64,000 bases of DNA from the NCBI GenBank assembly GCA_008711295.1, contig VUYV01000073.1, positions 1,302,996 to 1,366,995 of the forward strand, in the 5' to 3' direction. Below the pieces are notes generated by a model that was not told the DNA's origin, ran no database searches, and worked only from the letters and a program-made list of their open reading frames with translations. The number at the start of each line of letters is the position of its first letter. Position 1 is the first letter of the stretch. Source of the stretch: Anarhynchus alexandrinus. Its lineage: Eukaryota; Chordata; Aves; Charadriiformes; Charadriidae. Position numbers and translations under genes: made by a program. Positions 28,386 to 38,800 of the stretch are shown piece after piece.

Positions 28386-28640
28386 CTGCGCTTCCACACC
28401 CCCCCCCCCCTCCGCGGCACACGCTCCCCGGTCGGGCGCGGGGCCGGGCACAGCCCCCCAACCGCCTCCAACGGCGCCTCCGCCGCCACCGAGGTTGGGC
28501 TGCCCCGAAGGTGGTGGTGGCGCCGCCGCCGCCGCCGCCGTGCCCGCTGCGAGGGCGACACCCAGCGGCCGCGGCGGGCGGTCGGGAAGGCAGCGCCCCG
28601 CCAGCCCGGGCCGCCTCCTCCCCGGCGAGGGGCCGTGACA
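28386..28640 (-). other. Candidate non-coding first exon of the divergent gene (ANKRD6?)
   Basis: On the - strand the sequence GAAGCGCAG|GTGAGTGGG at the low-coordinate edge is a full-consensus splice donor within the CpG island. The exon would end at 28,386 and start somewhere up to about 28,640; its 5' end is not determined. The name ANKRD6 rests only on conserved gene order, not on protein sequence. Confidence 0.35.
28522..28541. repeat. (CCG)n trinucleotide repeat
   Basis: About six perfect CCG units lie inside the 28 kb CpG island, with GGTGGTGGTGG just before them. Such tracts are frequent in 5' UTRs and vary in length. Confidence 0.85.
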
Positions 28641-28679
28641 AAGAAGCTCCTTCGCAACTTAATTGTGGAAGCTCATTTG

Positions 28680-29022
28680 TTTTGGGGGATCTTATTAATG
28701 CTTATAGATACTTAAAGGGAGGGTGCCAGGGGGATGGGAACAGTCTTCTTTCAGTGGTGCCCAGTGATAGGACAAGAGGTACCGGGCACAAACTTGAACA
28801 TAGGAAGTTCCATCTTGACATGAGGAGGAACTTCTTTACTTTGAGGGTGGCAGAGCACTGGAACAGGCTGCCCAGAGAGGTGGTGGCGTCTCCCATTGTG
28901 GAGATATTCAAAACTCGCCTGGATGCCGTCCTGTACAACCTACTGTAGGTGACCCTGCTCTGGTGGGGGGGTTGGACTAGATGATCTCCAGAGGTCCCTT
29001 CCAACCCTGATCATTCTGTGAT
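28680..29022 (+). mobile_element. CR1 3' fragment of a different subfamily, abutting the CpG island
   Basis: It encodes the ORF2 C-terminus ([41 protein letters not shown]) and then the 3' UTR with TTGGACTAGATGATCTCCAG and a TTCTGTGAT-type end. Its 3' sequence differs from the ATTCTATG copies, which suggests another subfamily. Its 5' truncation point lies within about 60 bases of the island edge. Confidence 0.9.
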
Positions 29023-31799
29023 AATAATTTGTGTAGGAGCCAAAGTGCTACAAAACTGCTTTCGGGAAGGGCCTGATGCCCTTCCCTCCAGCAGGGAGCC
29101 TGGGCTGAAGGTCACAGGGGGCTGACTGGAACGCTGGCTGTGCCTGCTTGCCACCTCACCCACCCTTCCACTCTTACAAGGTCCCAGGGACCTTCAGTTC
29201 ACCCAAGTCATGTGTATGTGTGGGCAATTAATTACATGTGTATGTCAGTAATTCACAAACCGGTAGGGAGGCAAGTTAGACAGGACCATCTGTAGCCACC
29301 AGTACAGGAGAAGGGGGTTTGTGTGAGTTGGCTGGGTAAAACGATAAAAGCAGGATCTGAAGAAGAAAGAGAAAACAAAAAGCAAGTGGTTGGTCCCCAT
29401 ACAATGCCCGATCCCGTGGGCACGTTGCTCTCAAAGGCCGTTCCTCTGGCTCACAGGCATTCTCAGGATGATACCCTAAATGAACTAAACATTGAAGTAT
29501 CACAGGCACCATCTAGTTATGTGACAAATACATTCTTTTCAATGTTTTTGCAGGGGATTCTACTTCAGCATTTTTCACTAAGTGATTACGATGGTATTCA
29601 TCATCCTGTGGTGATAGTCACACCATAGGTTCACATCAAAACCCTTGGTGGTCCGCAGGAAAGATTTACAGACTGAATTTTGGGTTCTGACGCCTTTCTG
29701 ATCTCAGCAAAGCTTTGTAGCTTTGTGAAAACTACAGCACTAGTCTAAAGTCTGGTGTCATTACTGAAATTAAAAGGTAATTGCTAAAATACATAAAAAT
29801 ATGTTGTGATTCCTCACATTATAATTTTGTTTGCTTGTTTCCATATTCAGGACAGGCCTACTTCATAGGAATTTTGTTTTACTTTGTATTGCATAAAATT
29901 CTGATGTAGGATGGAAGTATTTGTGTGAGTACCAGTTAAGCTATATGTTAAATAAGTTCCATATATGTAAATGTTTGCAGGACTGCTTTGGCTATGTTTG
30001 ATCATTATGATTGAGAAACAAGATGTTAACACATTTGCAGAAAAAGGCTTTCTTGGCACTGATCTGCCACCAATCTATTTCACGTTTTTCCCCCTTTAAC
30101 AAAAGCAGGATGAGACCCTGTCAGGATCCTGCAAACCTAGATGCAGACGGGTTCCCTTGATTGCGTGGATGTCAGTGGGACCATTCCCTGTGCTTAATTA
30201 TCGTTAACCTTTTTTAATCCAGACAGCCAATTTTGTTTTCTTCCTTTTTTTTTTTTTTTTTTTTNGAGAAATTCATGAGGGATTCCCTCAGTTGCCCGAA
30301 ACGGAAAGTATGTCATGTCTATGAACTGCAGCTCCCCGCAGACAAAGTTCAGTCACATCTAATATTGTACACGTCATATATTGTCTACCTGCCCTTACCA
30401 CAAGTCCCGTGACTGAAGGCAGGGCGCTGTTTCACTATGCACAACAGGCTTCAAAGTTGAATGACCTGAGAAAAGTAGGAAAGAAAAAGGTCAGGTGCAG
30501 AGGGGACAGAGAACAACTTGGTGGCAAAGGGACAGAGGAGGAACAAGTCCTGAAGCTTATGTAGAGCCCATGACAGATTATATTGCCAAGGGGTTGGCAG
30601 AAGTGCTTCAGCCCTACTCTAAAAACCTACCTGGTGATGGGCCTGGAGCCTATGTGGCTTTGAACCCGAAGCTGTGGTCAAGCAGGAGGTCACTGACATC
30701 AGTGTTGTGGGAAGCACTGCATTGCAACCAGTCCTGTCATTCCTGAGCTTCTACACCCTGATTTAGTATTTTAATATCTCCAAATTATTCTCTCTCTCTC
30801 ACTGGTGATGTTTAATAGCTCTTTGTATAAAAGAAACCTCATACAGACAGTCAGATTTCTAGGCAAGACCCAATTCCCATAGCTGGCCTCGAAACCTCAT
30901 AGCTCTTTCTGCGCAGATGTGGTCAGCCGGTGAGTGAGATAGATGGTCCTTCATTACAGACCTGGAAACTCTCCTCCTCTTCCCGTCAGGAGTTTTCAGC
31001 AGATTAATGTCTCCCAGGGCTGTCCCAAGACACAATGCTGAAAACATGACAGATAAAAATTCCTGCTCCAAACTTAAGTCCTAATTCCTTGTAAGGGATT
31101 TAATTTTGAAGTGTTTCCAATAATCTTTTGGTACATTGTTAATCTATTCAAGCAAAACTTCCAAGCAGGTTGATAAATGAAGAAGAAAGGCATTTCAATA
31201 AATTCACGTATTGGTAGATTTGCCATGATGTGGCACATGACAAGGGGATTGCTTACCCCCGCTCCGGACAAAAGTGTGCCTCCATTATCTCAAGTGGCTT
31301 TGTGCAGCCTGGAAGGCCCAGTGACGAGAAGACTGTCATGCAGCATAGAGGTGGGAAAATAATCAGCTGCAGGAAACACATGGAGACTCCGAACTTAAGT
31401 CCAACCATTACACTGAACACAAGGAGGGAGAACGGGACAGGAAGAAGCAGTAAGAGAGAAACAGAAACAGAGGAAAATGTGCTGCTGCAGAATCGGGAAC
31501 TCAGCTGCCAGCCATCACAGCGGGTGGTGGGGGGTGACAGCCAGGGGCTAACACACACGCTCCGGTGCTTGGACTGGTACAAGACAAGAGCAGCACTGGG
31601 AGCTCCTGAGAAGAGGCCTGGCTGTGGGGCAGAAGGTCTGTCTTCACGGTGCAGGTCTGGAGGAAGCAATGGCGGCCAGCTGAGCACACTTCTGCCTGTC
31701 AGGGGCTTCCAAATCCCATCCTCTTCCAAGGAGCTTCCACTACTATGGCTTTCACTGCTGTGGCAGCGCTGCCAGCACCGTCTGGGCCACATGGTGGAT
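29023..31799. other. Intergenic spacer between the two CpG islands; no gene recognised
   Basis: Moderate GC. Long open frames on both strands at 31.23-31.99 kb (240 and 246 codons) overlap each other and have low-complexity composition, so neither is called. Confidence 0.45.
30245..30265. repeat. Poly-T tract ending in an ambiguous base
   Basis: Twenty T followed by a single N. The N marks uncertain sequence at the homopolymer end. Confidence 0.95.
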
Positions 31800-31837
31800 C
31801 CACCAGCTGAGCAGCATGGGGCAGACGCGGGCCCTGC

Positions 31838-31843
31838 CACGTG
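31838..31843. promoter_or_regulatory. CACGTG E-box, possible MiT/TFE (CLEAR-like) site upstream of RRAGD
   Basis: GCCACGTGCT contains the palindromic core CACGTG about 380 bases before the gap. In mammals RRAGD is a known target of TFEB, TFE3 and MITF through CACGTG-type elements. The flanks here match the GTCACGTGAC consensus only in part, and other bHLH factors (USF, MYC) bind the same core. Confidence 0.35.
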
Positions 31844-32218
31844 CTGGAGGCCAGAGGCGCATGTGGGGGTGATGCCAGAGGGCCCCCAGAGCCCCGGGGT
31901 GAGGCTGCAGGACTTGACTGGACCCGAGGCCGGCTGGCGGGGCGACCTGTAATAAAACCACCAGCAGTTAATTTCGGTGGGGCGGACTGGCACAGCTGGC
32001 CACCGCCGCTACTCCGCTCACCCACCCCGGTCCCCCGCACGCCAAAGGCAGCGTCTCACGCCCGCACCGGTCCCACGGGTGTCTCTAGGCCCGCGGGACA
32101 GCAGGGCCGGGGTGGGAGGCGGCGGCGGCCGGCAGGCCCCGGGAGCCCCCCTGTGAGCACGGCAGCGCCCGGCTCCGCCTGCCAGCGGCGGGTGCCAGCG
32201 GCGGGGCCGGGCCTGGGC

Positions 32219-32865
32219 NNNNNNNNNNNNNNNNNNNNNNNNNNNNNNNNNNNNNNNNNNNNNNNNNNNNNNNNNNNNNNNNNNNNNNNNNNNNNNNNNN
32301 NNNNNNNNNNNNNNNNNNNNNNNNNNNNNNNNNNNNNNNNNNNNNNNNNNNNNNNNNNNNNNNNNNNNNNNNNNNNNNNNNNNNNNNNNNNNNNNNNNNN
32401 NNNNNNNNNNNNNNNNNNNNNNNNNNNNNNNNNNNNNNNNNNNNNNNNNNNNNNNNNNNNNNNNNNNNNNNNNNNNNNNNNNNNNNNNNNNNNNNNNNNN
32501 NNNNNNNNNNNNNNNNNNNNNNNNNNNNNNNNNNNNNNNNNNNNNNNNNNNNNNNNNNNNNNNNNNNNNNNNNNNNNNNNNNNNNNNNNNNNNNNNNNNN
32601 NNNNNNNNNNNNNNNNNNNNNNNNNNNNNNNNNNNNNNNNNNNNNNNNNNNNNNNNNNNNNNNNNNNNNNNNNNNNNNNNNNNNNNNNNNNNNNNNNNNN
32701 NNNNNNNNNNNNNNNNNNNNNNNNNNNNNNNNNNNNNNNNNNNNNNNNNNNNNNNNNNNNNNNNNNNNNNNNNNNNNNNNNNNNNNNNNNNNNNNNNNNN
32801 NNNNNNNNNNNNNNNNNNNNNNNNNNNNNNNNNNNNNNNNNNNNNNNNNNNNNNNNNNNNNNNNN
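32219..32865. other. Assembly gap (run of N), probably hiding RRAGD exon 1 and start codon
   Basis: There are 647 consecutive N. The gap is flanked on both sides by very GC-rich, G-run-rich sequence, a common reason for failed sequencing in bird promoters. RRAGD exon 1 must lie upstream of 39,265, and no acidic N-terminal reading is seen elsewhere, so the gap is the best location. Whether its length is true or arbitrary cannot be judged here. Confidence 0.9.
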
Positions 32866-32875
32866 GGGGTGAGCA
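32866..32875 (+). other. RRAGD: Predicted 3' edge of RRAGD exon 1 and its splice donor
   Basis: The first bases after the gap read GGG|GTGAGCA, a good donor. Exon 2 needs an exon 1 ending one base into a codon that starts with G (G+TT = Val). The visible GGG allows a Gly codon finished by its first two bases and a Val codon opened by the third, giving the Gly-Val-Leu-Asp seen in RagD of other vertebrates. The exon itself is hidden, so this is an inference from phase and motif. Confidence 0.6.
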
Positions 32876-35800
32876 GGGCACGAAGGGAGCCGGGGATAGT
32901 GGTGTGGGGGAGAGGAGGCGGCCGGAGCCGGGGGGGTGGGGGGCAAGGCGGGCCTCGCCGGGGATGGGGGTGAGTGGTAAGAGGCCAGGCTGAGCGGGGG
33001 ATGCTGCGGAGGTGACCGTGGGGACGGGGACAGGGCGCTCGTTGGGCGCTACCGTGGGGTGAGAGCCAGCGGGGAGCTCCGAGGAGGGAGCAGGGCAAGG
33101 GGTGACAAGTTGGGTGAAGGGTTGGGAGAGAGGGAGAAGGCAAAAGGAGTGCAGACAGAGTGGTGGTGGTGGTGGGGGTAACCTCCTTTCAGTATTTGCC
33201 ACGTCTGGGGTGAGAGTTATTAGTTATTAGTGGCCACAGCCTGGTGATGTGCCTTGAGTGTGCCAAGGAGGCGGGGGGGTTGGGTGTCAGGCTATAAAAG
33301 GCAGCAGCAACACGCAGCTCTGTGTCCGGGGCTGCTCTGCAGCTGTGAATGTCAGTCCCCACAGTGGCAGACTCCGCTAAATGCCTGTTATCCGTGTGTC
33401 TGTGCATATGAAGACCCATGTTACTCGCTGCGTATCTGTGTCAGCATGGATGGTGATGCTAGGAAGGACAGGCTTACCAGGAAAAGCAGCCTCATTCAGT
33501 AAAAAGAGGCGATGCCAACTCAGAGCCTGTTGCTTTCATTCAGAGCCTGAATTCATTCTTCTGAGACGTATTTCCCAAAGGAGCATGGAAAACTCAGTAT
33601 CTCAGGGCGAAAAAAAGGATTGCTTTTTTATATGAGCATAATAAAAGGCCATGTGTTTTAAGGCTACTTTGATTATTAGCATGCAGAACCCTTCTCCTTA
33701 GAGGCCCAGTCCAACAGGCTGCTATGGGAGGTATCCCACTGACTAATGTGATTTTGGGGAGGGGGAGAAGGTCAGTGCTTTGAGTATAAGCCTTCATGGT
33801 TAAAGGCTGTGGGAATGCTCGGTTGTAAGAGCTGTAGCTGAGACTAATTAAAGTCTTACTTGAAACTGCTAAAAATGGCCTTTATTTTGATGCAAAGATA
33901 ATACATTTTAGCATATTTCTTTAGTACTAAACTAACAGCATTTTCTGTAGAGAAGTAGTCCATATTCTGTCCTCAGGAATTTATTTGGATATTTTTCAAT
34001 AGGCACTTTGTTAGACTGCTAATTTCAATTGCTTCTTCATAGTAACACCAGAATATTGTACTTAACAGAAATAAACCTTTGCATCCTGAATAGCAGGAGA
34101 ATACAGTCCATGCAGGGACCTTTTTTACACAGGATTAAAACAAAGGTCCGTTTTAACAGTCCAGATCCCCGGTTTTCTGTTTCATTCTGAAGCCTCTGCA
34201 GAAAGAGGTATAGAGCATCTGTAATGGAGGGGCTTGGGATTCGGGTCTGTATTTTGTGTGTTTAACACTGGGCTGCAGGGCAAGGGGCTTTCCTTTTCCC
34301 AGTTATTGTCCTCTCTCTTCCTGTACCTGTAGAGTAAGTAGTCCAAAATTCACAGCTTCCACTTTTCTACAAAGAAGAAATGGAAAGGGCAATATAAGGA
34401 GAACAGCTTCAATGCGTGGCTGTTGAAAGTGAAGGAAGAAGCCAGGCTTAAAATTAAAAGCATAATTTGTGCTTGTAGGCATATGGGAGATTTCAAAACT
34501 TCATATTGGTCATCTCTTACCCTGTACTGGTTTCTTGTCTCCAGCCTGAATGCTGAAACCACAGCTCTTGTCCTCTTCTTAATCTTTTTACTCTACACAT
34601 AGGGTCATATTCAGAGACCTTACAGCTCTTGGTTTACGTGAAGCCCAGTCATATTTTTGATATATGCAATTAAAAAGTATTTAGAAGCGGGGAAACACTC
34701 TGCAGAGTGTCCAAGGAAGTAGCTTTAAGACACGATTGCAGAGTGCCACAGTTGTGGCAGAGTGGAACCAGGTCTTCTGGTTCCGAGTCTTTTCTTTAGC
34801 CGCAAGAATTTCCTTCCACCAGGCATTTCTGCAATGTTTATGAACCCACAGTAGCTGAACAGCTTTCTCGGTTGCATATAAGCTTTTGCTGTTAACTCTT
34901 TAGGCTCAGGCCTTCTGTTAGCATCAAAGATGTTCATTGTATGTGTTTTATAAGGCTATTGTCTGGACAGCACTCCTAAGTGCTGCAGATATCACAGTCA
35001 CAGTAGTACTGGAAATGCTATGATGTCAATAGGCTTGAAGGTACATGAGTGGCAAGTTGGGACTGCTCTTTCTCCTTTACACAAAAAAAGGTTAAAACTT
35101 TAAAATAACATAATTGCATTAATGGGAAAAAAATCATTATTAGCTGTATTAGTTTAAAACTAGACTCAGAGGCTTGTTACCTTATGGATGGTAACATGAG
35201 CAAAATAATTTCTTTTGGCTTGATGTTATTTGAGCAGATGAACTGCAACGTTTTATTTGGATGTTTGAAAACTGGTGAGATCTACAAATACATCTTCCAA
35301 CATGGCATCCCCATCGCATATGCCTGTGAAGCACTGATAGTCACTTGCTCTGACGATTATTTGCAATTGGTATGGAATTCAGGATGGGCTTCAAAAACTG
35401 TTATATTTATCAATGAATATCTCTAATAGCATGAAGGAGATGTTAGGGTATCTATTGTGTACTGTGCATCCTGGTGAGACAGGTCGGGACTGCTATGTGC
35501 GGTTCTCAACTCCTCAGAGCTGGGCTCTCCTGCGTGTTGCAATGCGCACAAATTGCACTCCATAAGCAAAGACACAACTGCAATTAAAGAAATTTTGTAA
35601 GGAGTTGAGTGTTTCTTTGTGGGGAAAGTGCTTTTGGGTTTGTTAAGTTTGATTGATGAATACTTCAAAGGATATGGATGGCCTCTAACCTGTATGACTT
35701 CTGTTCTTTATGGCTGCTTAGAAATGTTGAAATATAAAGAACTGTTGATAGGCATTAGAAACTGGCATTTTATAACATTCACTCTTTGTAAAAGTGAATG

Positions 35801-38800
35801 AAGCAGGAAATGTGTTGCATCTTACAATAGGGAAAATTCTCTTTCCCATTACGGAATAGAGAAGAGTTTAGTGTTTCTTTTAGGCATATTATGATCTCAC
35901 TTGGTAACCTAGTCTGGGAAGTTGCAGTGATACATCTACTGGCATTTCTGTGGCAAATTAAAGAAGGAGTTGTCATGTACTCTGCAAAGGAATGTGGGCA
36001 GGCAGCGCATCATCCAATTCCTTTACATATAAGGTAATCTCTTAACTCTGTCTCAGAGGAAAGTGCTATAGCAGCCTTGCTATCGAGTCAGGTTTGGATG
36101 ATACTCATTTACATTTCCCTGTCTTTGAACTGGCAGGATTTCAAAAGCTAAGTAACAGTCTTACTAGAAGAAGAGCTGGTGTTCATTCTTCTCATTGGTA
36201 ACTCTGTTTGCACTTGCAACTGTATTTTTTTTAGTATAGCTTTAATACAAAGTAATTTCTTTCTAGTAAGTATTACAGTCCATAAAAACCTAACAGCCTG
36301 GAATAATTTAATACAACAGTGTAAAACCCCAAGTTATTGAAAGCATTCTTTTTTAGATACATGTGAGTTTTTAGCCTATTTCTTAAAGAAAAGAGAGGTA
36401 GGTAGCCTGTCTTTTGGTTGTCTCATCACTGGTCAGAACTTTGGAAACTGCTGTCTACATTCAACCGAATTTAAATGAAAGATGTCTCAAAGATTATTAA
36501 GTTCCCACAAGTTTGATGAAGGCTGGCATTCAGAAGAGAGGAGAGACCCAAATGAAAGCGTTCTCAGAGGGACAAGCGAGCAGATGTCTGCGTTCTCTGT
36601 GGCAGCAGCTGGCAAACCGGCGTACACATGTGTAGGGTCTGGACAACCAGCATGTGTTGAGCTCCAGATCAGCCACAGCATGTCGTATCTGTTATTTGGA
36701 GGATATGTCATAAGACATACAGGGGGAAGTTGGTGTTATTGTGGTGGGGAGAGGAAGGGGACACAAAGTACACATCTGTAGCAAATTTGACTTCGTAAGT
36801 TCTGTTGCATACAGAGCAAATGGGATTTTTAAAAATTTTTTTAAATGTATGATAACGCCTCAACCAGAAGACTGTTCTTTTTATGCCTTTATAAAGTATT
36901 TTATCCAAACTGGTTCTTGTAAAGCTTTGAATAAATTATTATCCCTTTTGATGGCCAAAATGCAAATTGCATGCGGTATGGATATGTGCACATTAATGAA
37001 ATTGAAAGTATACCTTTGGCAGCTTTGGAAAATTTGTGCATTAAAGAAGAGAATGGGGTGGAGGAAACACCATTAAATCCTGTGCCTTTGGTTTGCTTTA
37101 TTGACAAGACTGTACCCAATAAAATACTGTTACATCATTCTAGAGCAGATGTTTATTATTCCTCTATTGGTGTGAAGTATTGTAGGTACAGGTTTCTTGC
37201 AGCCACAGGAGGGTACTATCACGGTTCAGGTTGACAGGAAGAGTGGTGCAGCATGTTGGCTGCAGTTTATTAATTCCCAAATTTGTTGTCTGTGGATCAG
37301 CAGAAGTTGGCCATTGCTGTGTTAGGAGGATAAGATTCTTATAAAGTTACCCGTTGCTATTCTGCTTGAAGGACTTCCATCTGTGCACTGCTCCAGCCTG
37401 GCAGTGTTTCATATGTGATAATTCACAAGCGCACAGTTAAGTGGTAATACCCCTCAAGGCCTTTCAAATGTATTTAAAATGGGTAGGATCCCACCAATAA
37501 TGAGTTTTCAATGCCTGTCAGTCACTGTGGTGACACGGGTCCACACTGAGTGGCATAACCACTCATAAGCCAGTAGATGGTGCCAAGGGATGTCTTATGC
37601 TAACACCGCAAGACCTTCAGTTTAGAAGCCCAAATTCTGGGTATCTGAGGCGCAGAAAGCACAAACAGATGTGAACAATGTTCTGTGCCCTCTTGGCAGG
37701 CATGTCCCACTCATGTTTCTGAAAGTTGAGTGAGGCTTGAGGAACACAAGGGGATGGATGTGATCACAACCCGTGGATGCAAAACATGCTCCAAGGCAAT
37801 GGATTCCTTCAAGCTTTCCATGTTTTTCAGCCCATAAAGCTATGTAATAAATTGACAGGTTCAAGTTGTTGCTGAGGTTTCTTGTTTTAGATTTTCATAC
37901 TTTTGGGGTAAAGTTGATCCCTTCAAGTATGCAGGGGAGATGCAGGAAGGATGTGTATGAAAAAATGCATGCTGATTTTCTGCAATTCAAAATTTATCCC
38001 AGCAGAAAAAGACAAAGAAAGGCAATTATGTTGTGCTCTGAATAATGTTGAATAGTCTGTACCTTAGTGGGTGGGAGAAGGTCTGCCTGACAGCTCGTGT
38101 GTTTAGCCTGTGGTCTGATCAGTATTTTAAACCTGACCACTGTGTGCTATGAGCCTTACTCTGCAGATTTAGCATTGACAACTCTTTTTTTTTTTTTTTT
38201 TTTTTTTTTTTGCATTGCTTGTGTTTGATGCTGCAGATAGGATATCACAGAGGTGTTTGAAATCTTTTTACATCTATGTGCAGTACCATCTTCAGCTTGG
38301 ACATTTCAAAGCTACAGGCCAACTAAATGCAGCAATTGAGACTGTATTGTAGCTGTTTTGATTAGAGATACCCGAAACAGAAGTTGGTGTGTTTAGAGGT
38401 GTGGATAGCTATCCATTCATGTGTTTACAGATATAACAGTATAATTTACTCCCATAACTACCTTTATGCTAATACAACTACATCAGCACTAGAAAATGTT
38501 CTGATTTAGGGGTAGCTGTTTCAAACTGGGATAGGTAACACAGTGAAATCACTGTGGTTCCCAGGCCTTTGTTTTGCAAATAGGCAGGGGATATGCTGTA
38601 ATCTTATTTATTGGATAACAAACTTGTACAGGTAGTAACACAAATTATTCAACAGCAGGTGAAGTTCTAACCATCTTAGAAAAGGAGTCCTGGTGAGCTC
38701 AGTACTGTGTTGTAAGTCCAAACATAGAGGAATTGTGTGCCTGCTGAGTTGTCCTCTTCCTATAGCTCCTGGGATGTGTGATATTTATTTAAGAGGAAGG

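Larger units (their letters stand above)
28050..28640. promoter_or_regulatory. CpG-rich island, probable promoter of a divergent - strand gene
   Basis: This block of about 590 bases is extremely GC-rich, with C and G homopolymer runs and a (CCG)n tract, between AT-rich flanks. It lies about 3.6 kb upstream of the RRAGD gap. In vertebrate maps the gene divergent from RRAGD is ANKRD6, so this is probably its promoter and 5' non-coding exon. No ANKRD6 ankyrin-coding exon was recognised in the window. Long open frames on both strands here follow from GC content and are not called as genes. Confidence 0.5.
31800..33150. promoter_or_regulatory. RRAGD: CpG-rich island around the gap; presumed RRAGD promoter
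   Basis: Sequence on both sides of the gap is very GC-rich with many CG dinucleotides, unlike the AT-rich surroundings. The left side has CGGCGGCGGCC-type runs and the right side has GCGGCCGGAGCCGGGG. It sits at the inferred RRAGD exon 1, so it is read as that gene's promoter. The start site cannot be placed because of the gap. Confidence 0.65.

Noticed and set aside
28162..28948. Open frames of 100-200 codons on both strands in the 28 kb CpG island
   Set aside because: They are proline-, alanine- and arginine-rich products of GC-rich sequence, open in several frames at once. The last part of the longest one is CR1 ORF2, not a host gene.
38185..38211. Poly-T run as the tail of a - strand processed pseudogene
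   Set aside because: No coding similarity was recognised beside it on either side, so it is treated as a simple homopolymer.
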